Of a stretch of DNA of 64,000 nucleotides, positions 16,539-26,900 are shown piece by piece; position 1 is the first letter of the stretch; each line of letters starts with the position of its first letter. The position numbers were made by a program, and so were the translations under genes. This DNA is from Cellulophaga sp. F20128 (GTDB lineage Bacteria > Bacteroidota > Bacteroidia > Flavobacteriales > Flavobacteriaceae): assembly GCF_023015805.1 (NCBI RefSeq), contig NZ_JALKBA010000001.1:1-64000 (forward strand), given 5' to 3'. The notes below the pieces were generated by a model. That model searched no databases. It was not told the DNA's origin and worked only from the letters and a program-made list of their open reading frames with translations.

Positions 16539-17120
16539 TTATCGATATAAATAGAAAAATAGAATTAAATATACCCAAAGCAAATCCAAAAAGTGCCAAA
16601 ATGTAGCACCTATTTCCATACCTACCACCTCTGAAGCCGAGTATTTTCCTTTCATTTGATTAAAAATCACAACCAAAAGCGATATTATCCCTGCAACAAC
16701 ATGCACAATATGAACAACTGCAATTAAAAAAATATACGACATTGTTATATTACTAGTTGCACCTGTAAAATAATACCCCGCTCCTATTAATTGGGAAAAC
16801 CCTTGAAACTGTAGTACAATAAATGAAATCCCTAATGCCAATGTGAACCATAAAAAAGCAGATGCTTGTGAGGCTTTATCCTTTTTAGCTGAATGCACTG
16901 CCAGAAAATAAGTAATACTACTTATAATGATTATGAGTGTACTCCAGAAAAAAGCTGTTGGCAGATCAAAATCTGCTAACCAATCTTCCCTAGAACTACT
17001 TACTATATACGCACTAGTCCAACCTGCAAAAGCCATTACCAAACTAATAATCCCAAACCATAGCATCATTTTTTTAGCATTATCGGTCTTTTCTTTCTGT
17101 GATTTCTGAGTCAAATCCAT
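16539..17120 (-). CDS. Cytochrome c oxidase subunit III, short form
   Basis: The 193-residue protein has five predicted helices and ends in WHFLDLLWVYLILFFYLYR, the subunit III hallmark. It is about 140 residues shorter than the following gene and lacks that insert. Paired subunit III genes in a row are common in Bacteroidota oxidase clusters; the pair may share the work of one long subunit III. It follows ctaB by 55 bases. Confidence 0.93.
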   Translation of the reverse strand: MDLTQKSQKEKTDNAKKMMLWFGIISLVMAFAGWTSAYIVSSSREDWLADFDLPTAFFWSTLIIIISSITYFLAVHSAKKDKASQASAFLWFTLALGISFIVLQFQGFSQLIGAGYYFTGATSNITMSYIFLIAVVHIVHVVAGIISLLVVIFNQMKGKYSASEVVGMEIGATFWHFLDLLWVYLILFFYLYR

Positions 17121-17175
17121 TATCTAAATACTTCAAATTTTTAAAAAGACAACCTTTTGGCTGCCTAAAACATCC

Positions 17176-18075
17176 TTATACAAATTTATCTATAACATAC
17201 ACAATCTGCATAAGAGTAATATAAATTACACTTGCCAACATTAATTTTTTTGCAGCGGCATTGTCTCTATTTTCAAACAAGCGAAACGCAAAAAACAACA
17301 TAATGCCCCCCATTAAAAAAACGAGTATGGCTGCAGCTACCGACAAATGCAAATCTCCAGTGATTCCAAAGGCTGGAATAACGGATACCACCATCATCCA
17401 AATGGTATACATTATAATCTGCATGATAGTTCCTTTGTCTTTTTTCCCGGTAGGTAACATTTTAAAACCACCTTTTTTATAGTCTTCATCTAACATCCAA
17501 CCCAAGGCCCAAAAATGAGGGAATTGCCAAAAAAATTGAATCATAAATAAGGTTCCGGGTTCTATACCAAACTCATTTGTGGCTGCAACCCAACCTAACA
17601 TGAACGGGATTGCCCCTGGAAAAGCACCTACAAATACAGCTAGTGGCGTTTTTGTTTTTAAAGGCGTATACACACAGGTGTATAAAAATATAGAGATAGC
17701 CCCAAACATCGCTGTTTTTGGGTTTACAAAATACAAGGCTACGATCCCGGCTAGGGTCATTAAAGTTGCTATGATGAGCGCAGTATTTACAGACATTCTT
17801 CCGGCGGGAATTGGCCTGTTTTTTGTGCGATCCATTAAGGCATCTAAATCTTTTTCTATGATTTGATTGAAGGCATTTGAAGCACCTACCATACAATAAC
17901 CACCAAATATCAATAATAAAAGCACAGTATAGTCAATGGAAGTAGCACCCAAAAGATAACCAGCAATTGAAGAAAAAACGACACTAATAGCAAGTCTTGC
18001 TTTCGTAATTTCCTTAAAGTCTGCAAATGCAGAAACCTTTGTGGTTTCTTTTGCCGTACCAACCGCAGTTTTCAT
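17176..18075 (-). CDS. ctaB: Protoheme IX farnesyltransferase (heme O synthase)
   Basis: The 299-residue UbiA-family protein has about nine helices and the prenyl-binding motif NxxxDxxxD in NAFNQIIEKDLDALMDRT, followed by NRPIPAGR. It converts heme B and farnesyl diphosphate to heme O, the precursor of heme A for the oxidase encoded downstream and at 40601. It is the first gene of the oxidase accessory operon and has a well-matched promoter. No heme A synthase (ctaA) is present in the window. Confidence 0.95.
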   Translation of the reverse strand: MKTAVGTAKETTKVSAFADFKEITKARLAISVVFSSIAGYLLGATSIDYTVLLLLIFGGYCMVGASNAFNQIIEKDLDALMDRTKNRPIPAGRMSVNTALIIATLMTLAGIVALYFVNPKTAMFGAISIFLYTCVYTPLKTKTPLAVFVGAFPGAIPFMLGWVAATNEFGIEPGTLFMIQFFWQFPHFWALGWMLDEDYKKGGFKMLPTGKKDKGTIMQIIMYTIWMMVVSVIPAFGITGDLHLSVAAAILVFLMGGIMLFFAFRLFENRDNAAAKKLMLASVIYITLMQIVYVIDKFV

Positions 18076-18095
18076 CCTTCTTTTTTAATGGATTG

Positions 18096-18126
18096 CAAAG
18101 ATATAACCTAATTGATTTCTTTACAA
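18096..18126 (-). promoter_or_regulatory. Promoter of the ctaB operon
   Basis: TTG (18124-18126), 20 bases, then TATCTTTG (18096-18103) on the minus strand. The ATG of ctaB lies 20 bases downstream. Confidence 0.72.
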
Positions 18127-18179
18127 CGAATTACGAAGGTTTATCTTCTGCTGTCCCAAAGAAACAAAAGAAAGCACAA

Positions 18180-18214
18180 AAAATCCTGTCTACAGTGGCT
18201 GTAGACAGGATTTT
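18180..18214. terminator. Terminator after the first TonB gene
   Basis: A perfect 15-bp stem, 18180-18194 with 18200-18214, encloses the loop GTGGC and has A/T runs on both sides. It lies 16 bases past the minus-strand tonB stop codon and could act in both directions. Confidence 0.88.
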
Positions 18215-18229
18215 AAACAGTTCACGCAA

Positions 18230-19030
18230 TTATTCCAATTTAAAATTAATAGGGATTGCATACTTTACTATCACAGGCTTTCCTTGTTGTTTACCTGGCG
18301 TCATAACCGGCAACTTACTTATGATACGTTCTGCCTCTCCTTCTAAAGATTTTGCTGGACCGCGCATTTTTATATCCCTGATTACCCCGTCAGCACCAAT
18401 TTTAAACAACACACTCACCCTACCTTGTTGCCGCAATGCTATGGCATCATCTGGATAATTAAAATACCGCTTTACGTGTTTTTGCATTTTTTCATTAAAA
18501 CAATTGAACCGCTCACTCTTATCAACTTTCTCACATCCCGGAAAAATAGGAACTTCCTCCACCACGTTTATTGGAATCTCGATATCTTTGATCTCTTTTA
18601 CATATTCCAGTTCACCAAGATCAACTACATCCTCTGGATTTGATTCTGTATTTTCAATAAGGGATTCTAGCAGTTTTGGCGTGTCATCATCAATAATTTC
18701 AATTTCCGTTGGATTAGTACGCTTTTTAAATTCTTTTTGTTGTTTTTTGGGTTCCTTTTCTATTTTCAAATTCTCTGTATCTGGATAAAACTCAAGAATA
18801 TAATCATCCTCTTCCGTTATGGCCATTTCTGGCTTATCAAAAATTGCATAAGAAGATTCTAAGGCAGCGTACACTAGGACTAAAGCAATTATTAGGCCTA
18901 TTTGAAAATTAATAAAGCTGTTTTTTCGTAAATTTGCATCGTGTTTGCCTTTTTTAAGGCCACCACTGGTTGCTTCACTGCTACTCCCATTGCCGTGGGT
19001 AGTAACAGATTTCTCTGTGTTTGTTTTCAT
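18230..19030 (-). CDS. TonB family energy transducer (acidic/basic linker type)
   Basis: The 266-residue protein has a polar N-terminus, one membrane helix (about residues 43-62), a charged periplasmic linker with many Lys and Glu but no poly-proline tract, and a C-terminal TonB domain (about 165-266) with FPGCEK, NYPDDAI, GRVSVLFKIGADG and PVMTPGKQQGK. TonB links the proton-motive force to outer membrane TonB-dependent transporters. It is a paralogue of the TonB protein upstream but has its own flanking terminators. Confidence 0.9.
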   Translation of the reverse strand: MKTNTEKSVTTHGNGSSSEATSGGLKKGKHDANLRKNSFINFQIGLIIALVLVYAALESSYAIFDKPEMAITEEDDYILEFYPDTENLKIEKEPKKQQKEFKKRTNPTEIEIIDDDTPKLLESLIENTESNPEDVVDLGELEYVKEIKDIEIPINVVEEVPIFPGCEKVDKSERFNCFNEKMQKHVKRYFNYPDDAIALRQQGRVSVLFKIGADGVIRDIKMRGPAKSLEGEAERIISKLPVMTPGKQQGKPVIVKYAIPINFKLE

Positions 19031-19082
19031 AATTTATATTTTTATTTGTTATAATTATGTTAAAACACAAGAAGCGTACCAA

Positions 19083-19116
19083 AAACCCCAAGTTTAGACT
19101 TGGGGTTTGTTTTTTT
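19083..19116. terminator. Hairpin terminator between the two tonB genes
   Basis: AAACCCCAAGT (19083-19093) pairs perfectly with 19098-19108 around a 4-base loop. T runs follow on the plus strand (seven T after one G) and on the minus strand (five T). It does not sit directly after a known gene on either strand, which is one reason to suspect a small transcript here. Confidence 0.75.
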
Positions 19117-19221
19117 ACTACCCTACACCATTACAAAGGAATATTGGTCCTTAGGGCTTTCTAAAAGTTGAAACCAAAAAGCTCTGCTTAGTACTATGAA
19201 AACGGGAAAGTAGGCTTTAGT
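19117..19221. other. Candidate structured RNA segment between hairpins
   Basis: These 105 bases between two terminators have ends that can pair: ACTACCCTAC at 19117-19126 against GTAGGCTTTAGT at 19210-19221, with one small bulge. No open reading frame of note is present. The segment could be a small RNA or simply leader DNA of the first tonB gene. Strand and function cannot be decided from sequence alone. Confidence 0.3.
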
Positions 19222-19240
19222 CAGCAGCCTTAGAAACAAA

Positions 19241-19268
19241 AAAATCCGAACCTTACGGCTCGGATTTT
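19241..19268 (-). terminator. Terminator after the second TonB gene
   Basis: Stem 19241-19252 with 19257-19268 around TTAC, with one G-U wobble in the minus-strand RNA, is followed on the minus strand by a T-rich run. It lies 24 bases past the tonB stop codon at 19293. Confidence 0.85.
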
Positions 19269-19292
19269 TATCTTCTATTAAAGTAAATTAAA

Positions 19293-20012
19293 TTACTGTA
19301 ATCTAAACGTTATTGGCAAACTAAATGGAACACGAACGGCTCTACCTCTTTGTTTTCCAGGTGTCATTTTAGGAAGCAACCCAATAATTCTAGCTGCTTC
19401 TTTCTCTAAATTTTTATCTGGTCCACGCATTTGTACTTGCCCTATTGAACCATCTTTTTGAATTACAAATCGGATATTTACCTTCCCTTGAACACCCATT
19501 TCTTGAGCGATTTCTGGATAACGGAAATTCTTTCGAATATGCTTATTCATTTGCTCATTAAAACACTCTCTTAATGCATTTGCACCTTTTTTCTTTTCCT
19601 TTTCACAACCTGGAAATACAGGTACATCTTCAATTACTGAGAATGGAACATCCACATCTACTTCTACTTCTACAGCTACAACATCATCTACCTCTACTAC
19701 AACATCTTCTTCATTAGATTCTGTATCTTGAATAATTGTCTCTTCAATTTCCACTTCATCCTCAACAACATCAATCACCTCAGGCGCTGCTGGTGGTGGT
19801 GGAGGTGGTGGAGTTTTAAGCTGTTGGGTCATAGGAACTTCTTCATCTAGCATATCATCTACTTGCTGCGTAAAATCATACATAGATTCATCGTCGTACT
19901 TCTTATACTCTAGTCCTTGCCATACAAGAAACATAACAACAGCTAAGCCTATTGCAAAATATAGACCACTATTCTTTGTTAAATCTGCTTGAGGATTTTT
20001 TTTCGGTTCCAT
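19293..20012 (-). CDS. TonB family energy transducer (proline-rich type)
   Basis: The 239-residue protein has an N-terminal membrane helix (about residues 15-31), a seven-proline tract (about 68-74) followed by a long Glu/Val/Asp-rich linker that spans the periplasm, and a TonB C-terminal domain with FPGCEK, FRYPEIAQEMGVQGKVNIRF and PKMTPGKQRGR. It is the more typical of the two TonB paralogues here. It follows vanZ by 66 bases, so it may belong to a gcvH-vanZ-tonB transcript. Confidence 0.92.
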   Translation of the reverse strand: MEPKKNPQADLTKNSGLYFAIGLAVVMFLVWQGLEYKKYDDESMYDFTQQVDDMLDEEVPMTQQLKTPPPPPPPAAPEVIDVVEDEVEIEETIIQDTESNEEDVVVEVDDVVAVEVEVDVDVPFSVIEDVPVFPGCEKEKKKGANALRECFNEQMNKHIRKNFRYPEIAQEMGVQGKVNIRFVIQKDGSIGQVQMRGPDKNLEKEAARIIGLLPKMTPGKQRGRAVRVPFSLPITFRLQ

Positions 20013-20078
20013 AACTTTAATTTTAGTGATTGCTAATTTAAAAAAATTATCTTTAAATAAGCAATTAATTTTTTCATT

Positions 20079-20468
20079 TTAATATTCCTTTCTTAAAAAT
20101 AAGAATCTAGCGACAATGATTCCTGCAAAAACACCAATGGTATTCGCAACAAAATCTAAAATTTCCCCACTTCTAGTAGCAGTAAATTTACTTTGTAATA
20201 CCTCAATAATTATGCCATAAGCAATTAGAGACCCAACCAAGTACCACACTACCCGCTTCCCAATTTTAGGAGAACCACTACATTCTTTTATAGCTAAGGT
20301 ACCCAAAACACTTGCAACAAAATAGAAAGTAAAGTGAACTAACTTATCAAGGTGAGGAATTTGCACTGTTGGCAAATCTGTACCCGAAAAAGAAAATAAG
20401 CTGAGGAATGCTACAAACACTACCCAGCTTATAAATAATATGGTATACAATGGTTTTTTAACCAACAA
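20079..20468 (-). CDS. VanZ-like membrane protein
   Basis: The 129-residue protein has four predicted helices (about residues 8-26, 45-62, 73-93, 104-125) with the VanZ motifs [14 protein letters not shown] and [24 protein letters not shown]. VanZ domains occur in small membrane proteins of unclear function. No ATG is available: a stop codon directly precedes two consecutive TTG codons (20468, 20465), which overlap the last codons of gcvH by up to 11 bases. Translation therefore seems to begin at TTG, probably coupled to gcvH. Confidence 0.83.
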   Translation of the reverse strand: MLVKKPLYTILFISWVVFVAFLSLFSFSGTDLPTVQIPHLDKLVHFTFYFVASVLGTLAIKECSGSPKIGKRVVWYLVGSLIAYGIIIEVLQSKFTATRSGEILDFVANTIGVFAGIIVARFLFLRKEY

Positions 20469-20838
20469 TTAATTCTTTATAGTCCGCATCACTCATTAAA
20501 TCGTCTACTTCAGAAGCATTACTCAATTTAATTTTAATCATCCAACCATCTCCATAAGGATCTGTATTCACCTTTTCTGGCTCATCTTCCAACGACTCAT
20601 TAAACTCTATAATTTCTCCTGAAAGCGGCAAAAATAAATCAGAAACAGTTTTTACAGCCTCAACAGTTCCAAAAACCTCATCTTTATCTAAGGTCTCATC
20701 TAAAGTTTCAACCTCTACATAAACAATATCTCCTAATTCTCCCTGTGCAAAATCTGTAATCCCAACAGTGGCTACATCGCCATCTATTTTAACCCACTCA
20801 TGATCTTTTGTGTACTTTAATTCTGATGGTATATTCAT
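20458..20838 (-). CDS. gcvH: Glycine cleavage system H protein
   Basis: The 126-residue lipoyl carrier has the standard length and the lipoylation site Lys63 within VEAVKTVSD, preceded by the DEVFGTVE turn. GcvH carries the aminomethyl group between the P, T and L proteins of glycine cleavage in the cytosol. The other gcv genes are not in the window. It has its own promoter and lies just downstream of sprA, an arrangement that, as I recall, is conserved in flavobacteria. Confidence 0.96.
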   Translation of the reverse strand: MNIPSELKYTKDHEWVKIDGDVATVGITDFAQGELGDIVYVEVETLDETLDKDEVFGTVEAVKTVSDLFLPLSGEIIEFNESLEDEPEKVNTDPYGDGWMIKIKLSNASEVDDLMSDADYKELIVG

Positions 20839-20863
20839 CTTAGCTTAGTTTTAATTAACACCA

Positions 20864-20871
20864 CAAATGTA
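20864..20871 (-). promoter_or_regulatory. Promoter -7 element of gcvH
   Basis: TACATTTG matches TAnnTTTG, 25 bases upstream of the ATG at 20838. No clear -33 TTG was found. Confidence 0.55.
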
Positions 20872-20972
20872 ACAGATTATATATGATTTGGAAATTATTT
20901 AATTTGAAAAATAGTATATTCTTTTTTGGGTATTGACAATTAGAGGAGACATCAATAATTTTTTAGTCCAAT

Positions 20973-23900
20973 TTAATTGCCGAAATTATACCTTAAGGTA
21001 AATCCTGCGTTTATTGTAGTTTGAGGAAATGCCGTAGAAACAGCAAATTTTGAAAACGAATGATCGTAGAAGAAGGCAACATTTAAGGCTTCACTAAGCG
21101 CATAGTCTGCACCAAATTTCATTGAAAATACATTTTGCCCCGATGTAATTTGGTTGTTATCTAGCTCTAAATTTCTAATAATGGTAATATTATCCTTTAG
21201 CGTTCCGTCTAACTTTAGATTTAAGTCGCCCTTAAACCTGTGCTTTTCACCTCCTATATTGGTCACAAAATTTACATCTTTAAAGCGATACCCCAATCCT
21301 AAGGTGTAATCCTTACTATTAAGTTCGGTTAAAAGGTTATTGTCAAAGCTCATGGTTAGCGCTCTCATTGTTTGCACTTCGGCAACAATACTCATAGAAT
21401 TTTTCATTTCAAAATCTACTCGCATCAACGGATTAAACTGGTCTGCCAACACAACATTAGCCATTATATTTTCTGGTAAGAAATCTTGAGTTTCTGGGTC
21501 CACCACATTATTTTCTCGTTCCAGATTGGTTTGAAAAGAGTTAATGCTATAAGACGCTCTATACCCATGACTTACAGAAAAACGCTTAAATTTATCTTTA
21601 AACCACTGGTTGCGCATAAGTCCCGTATATTTTAAACGCCAATTGGGAATGGGTACATTTCTAAAAGCACCCAATTTTACTTTAGATGCATCTTGACCTG
21701 TATAAGCTGCTACAAATGCCGGTAACAATACATCTTGACTTGTTTTACTATATCTTTCCGGAAAGCCATCTGCGTCTAGTGTACCACCAGAACCAACCAA
21801 CCTATTCGCTATCGTTAATCGATTCGCTTTAAAATTTTCAAAGTTGATAGACTCAAACTCATCGCTCTTATTAAATACGGTACCAATCATAATCGTAGAA
21901 ATGCTAAAATTCCCGTAATGATTCCCTAATAAATTTTCATATTCGTATTCTCCACTACCTAAATCGTTCACCGCAAAATTCTCTTGGTACCGATCCGAAA
22001 GATTTCTATTGGCAGAGAGATCTATTGTTAAGTCACGAATAGGTTCTGCAACTGCTGTTACATCTAACTGCCTATTGACTTCTTGTACATATTGTTCGTT
22101 GAACTCTGAAAACGAGGTTAACCAACCTCTTTTAGCAGCATCAAATCGCACATCTGCTTGGCTACCAAAAACAAACCCTAAACTTGGCTTTGTTGTACCT
22201 ATAAAACCAATAGAGCGTGTATAACCTGGCAATTGCTTTCCTCTAGTTTCCGTATAATTAAAGTTTATACGTTTCACCATGGTAATTACATCTTTGGCAA
22301 CTTTACCAAAACCACCGTTTTTAGCCTTTGGGGTATCCCCAGCCTTTCCTGCGTTATTATTAACTGTTGCTTTTCCATTGGATTTTTTAAATCCAACCAA
22401 ATCATACAGTTTTTGCATAGTAAGATTCGCAGCAATGGTATGGGTGCTGGCATTTTGAATACTATTTATATTTTCACCTGCCACTTCTCGTAAGGCATCT
22501 CCCCCACGTTGCCAATCAAAATTACTAGTATACGTGTATTGTGCATTTACAAAATCTAAAACTGGTATCTTATTAAAGGGCAACTCGTAATTTAGCTCAA
22601 ATTGTTGTGCATGTCTGTTGGGTTCGCCAATATCAAAAAATCCATCCCAGATATTCATCATATCATCTATGCCAGAATCTGGATTCCCTTCTTCATTAAA
22701 ATAATTCCGAATGATATTATTATTTGATGCGGTAATATTAAAACGCAATGATTTGGTTAAATTATAATTTAGATTGTACTGCCAATTAAACATATAATTG
22801 CGCTGCTGCAATTCTGGTAATTCTAAGGCATCTACGCCAAGCTCCAAAACATCCCGGAAGCGTTGTTGGTTAAACTGACGGTTAAAATTTGAGTTTACCG
22901 CAATACTTGTCGGCAATAGGTTAAAATTAAAATCCTTTAACCATTGCCAGTATTTCCCATTAAACAAGGAATCTTTCTTTGCCAAAGGAGCTATTTCCAC
23001 GGCTTCAAAATTATGCGCATAAGATAAGCCTGCAGTTAGATTTTGGTCTCGCAATTTTGCAATTTCAAAATCCCTATGGTTTATCTCATTGTACGAATAA
23101 TTAAACGTAAAGTTTTCAATATCATAGAAATTAGCCTCTGCTTCTTCGCTTCTATTTTTACGCACCCCTATAAAATTAACAGAGGTTCTTTTGGTGTAGT
23201 CTTCTGCTTGCTCTTCTATAATTTTAGCGTCTTCAGGAGTTGCAGCTGCCGCAATCCTGTCTTCCAATTTTAAATCGTCATAAACAGGGTCAAATTCTGG
23301 GGTCACCAATTGCTCCGATATTCCGTAATTGAAGGGCAATTGTATGCCCAATTTCTTCGGTAGTAATTGCCCTAAATTTACATTGGTAACGGCATCATAA
23401 GACATTACATCCTCACGAGCACGTTCATTTGGCATTTGATCTATAGCTCCAAAACCTGAGGTACTTCTATTTCCTGTAAGGGATACATCGGCAAAATCAG
23501 CAAAATTAACATCCATGGCTGCCACTGCCGCCCAACCACCATTATTATCGAGACCAGCCAAACGCAGCTCATTAAACCATACCTCTCCTCGTGCTGGAAA
23601 TGCACTTGTATTTTTAACACCAACCATCATACTGCGGATACTCCCCAAAGAAGGGTTTCCCCTTAACCCTATACGCATAACCCCAGGCGTACGAACATCA
23701 AACTCATTTACAGACACTACTTCCCCGTCTATAATTTCATAATAATTCACCTGATTCAAGGTCTGCCCAGCAATACCGTACGATTTTATTTTGTTTAAAT
23801 CTGCCAAGTTAATAACCAACTCATTATTTTCTGGCCATATTCTTTCGCGGTCTCTCTCACCGTGTGCCGTAAATTCCAAGGGCACTTCAATCTGATAGAA

Positions 23901-26900
23901 ATTTTGTGAAAAATCTGTACCTATACGCAAGAAACCAACCAATGGCATATCACCATCAGGAAAATCTGATTCTGCAATTTCTTCGGCATGTATAAACATT
24001 TTTAAACGCTCATATTGCCTAATATCTATATTTATATTTTTAAAAACACCTCTAGAATCTTCAGATTGTAAGTTTTCAATCTGAAAAGAAAGGGATTGTT
24101 CATTTTGTTGAACAATGGTATTGTTATTATTGAGTTGCTCTCGTTCTAAGCCCGGTGGCAAATCATATATAATTGGAGAACGGGTATTGTTTTCTTCAAT
24201 ATTTACAGTTGCTACATCTACCAAGGTACCGTCATCTGCCGGGTTATTATCTACATCTGGCTCTAAAGATTTTGAATATGCACGCCAATCGCCACTTACC
24301 AAATCTAAGGTTGCAAAACGCATTACAACATCGTCGGTAAAACCTGTTAAATACATCCGCATAAAACTAATTGACCTGAAATCTGCAATTCCACCCACAG
24401 CATCTGTAAAATCGCTTAATGGTATTTTATACTGTATCCATCTTCTATTTAATATTGTACCATTAGGCAAGGTCGGCGTTTGGCCGTCTTTGATATCCGT
24501 AACATACTTATCATTTATTGTAGTACCTGCCTTAATTGGAATTCTGTATTCAAAATAACTATTAACCGTATTCATGGTTAAATCCCTGTCTATATCTTCA
24601 ACATCAGGCAAGGTGGTAGAACCTCTATTGGTATTATTAACTTCTACAGGAGAATTACCCTGTGGGTTGTTGTAATTTAAATAACGTTCTAATATACTAC
24701 CTTCCTTACTTAAGTAATATTCATAATTATCTAAGGCCGGATCACTTAATGGGTTATTGTTATAAACCACTGCTTCATCCGCATCACTTAAACCATCATA
24801 TCCTAAATCTTGCAAAGACCTATTGGATGTATCTGCATCAAAGGCATAGACTAACGATTGTGTAGCAGGCACTAAGCCCCAAGATGTGTCTGAGGTTAAG
24901 TCATTACTATTAACACCTGGTAATCCATTTTCATATTGTTTTTTACCGTCTTTTAGAATGTCTTCAGAGATATTACCAATATTAAAAACCAGTTCTCCAG
25001 GGCTTGTTGTTTCTCCGTCTACATAAGGATCTAGCACCCAAAATTGCACAAACTCTACATTGGATTGCTCAAAATTTGTACTGCTCATTGGACGCATAAT
25101 TCCAGCCCATTTATCTTCAGGTTGGGTTGTATCAAAACTTGGACTATTGTTATACGGACCTTTCACATTAGGGTAATAGGCAACATCTAATGTTCCTTGG
25201 GTTGTGGATTGTCCTTGTGCAATCTCTATTTTAGGAAAAACCTCATCGATAAAAATTCTCCTAGTAGCATTTAAAGAGATGTCATTGTCGTTAATCCCTG
25301 AGGGTCTTTGATTGGAGTAAAATGCCCTATCAATAGAATACCAAGCCACTTTTGCCCTTCCGTATCCATTTTGCATATTGGCAGGGTCATCTGGAGAGCT
25401 CCCATAAAGTTGTCCGCTTCCAGCTCCAAATTCGATAGGCGTACTCGCTAATGACCACCCCAAAGAAGACCTAATGTCTATCAGAGACTGTGCTCCTTCA
25501 AAATCATCGATATAGGTTGTGGTTTCCCCTTCAAAATTTGCATGTTTGGGCGAATTGGGACTTAATACTGCCACCTCCCCACGTACCGACAAATTGGAAG
25601 GTACATCAGTATCAATATTGGGTAATTTATTCACCAACCGTGTTAAAAAAGGTATTTCGGTTGAAAAGTTACCATTAAAACCAAACATGGTATTGTTTAC
25701 TGGCTCTACTCCGTAATTTGATTTCTGTGTTAAAGGACGCTCGTTTAAATTAATAAATGTACCTCCCAAAACAAACTTCTCTGTAAACTGGTGTTCTACA
25801 TTTACACCTGTAAACCTCCTAGTCTGCTGCCCAAAAACGGCATTGTCCTCTACAGAAATATTTATTGGAACATTAGAAGCCTCTAAATTAGGATCTAAAA
25901 TTTGCACCGTACCCGCTGCATAATTTACCGTATAATCTATACCTTCTTGCAACTGTCTTCCGCCAGCGGTTACACGTACAGAACCCTGAGTTGCATTAAA
26001 GGCTCCAATTGGAATACCACTAATTCCCTGTGATTTATAAGTACCTTTTATTAAAAACTTATTCTTATCTGCATCTTCTAAGGCAGCCGACTTTGTACGG
26101 GAATACATATTTCTGTATACGTATTTCTGCTGGTTTACATTATAGCCTTGATCATTGTCTAGATCGTAAATTCCTCCTCCTAATTTCTCAAACAAATACT
26201 CCCCAAAAGGCTCTGTCTTTGTAAAAATAATATGTGCATTTTGAGAGTCTATTGTTATTCCATCTACATAATCAAAAAAACCATCACCCCCAGGTTGAAT
26301 GTCGTTGTATGCATTTAATCGATCAAAATTAAAGACATCTAGTAAAATACGTTCCTGCAAAGGCTCAGGTGTTGTTGGCCATCCAGAACCAGGACCTTCA
26401 GCTACCGGGGTAATATAATTCCGAGGCGTAGGATCTGTATAAAGTATGTTTAATCTAAAATCTTCTTGACTTAATTGGTACCCACCAGTGCTGTAAATAT
26501 TTTTCATCATAAGATCCCAAATAGGATCTTGCACTGCGGTAATATTACTTTTTAGCAACTTTAATACCAAGGTGTTATTTTCTACTATTGGAGTTACCCC
26601 CGGTGATACCGATGTTGCATCCAATCCGCCATTTGCAAATTCACCTACTTGGTAAACATCCCCTTGGTAGGTAAATTGAAAAGCCACTGCTAAAACCTCA
26701 TCATTACTTAACCGTTGGCTTAAGGATATATACCCCAATTGAGGGTGGTATTCATATTCTCTTTTTCCGTAATCTAATTTTCTTGCGTTTTCTAAAATGG
26801 CATAATCAAACCCTTGGTTTGGCTGATACCCAGGAACATTAAAACCCGCTTGTACGGTTGCAATATCTCGAATTTGTGTTGTTAAGGCACCTCCACTACC

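Noticed and set aside
24115-24558. 147-codon open frame antisense to sprA
   Set aside because: Shadow frame in a long gene, with low-complexity Ser/Ile/Lys content and no start context.
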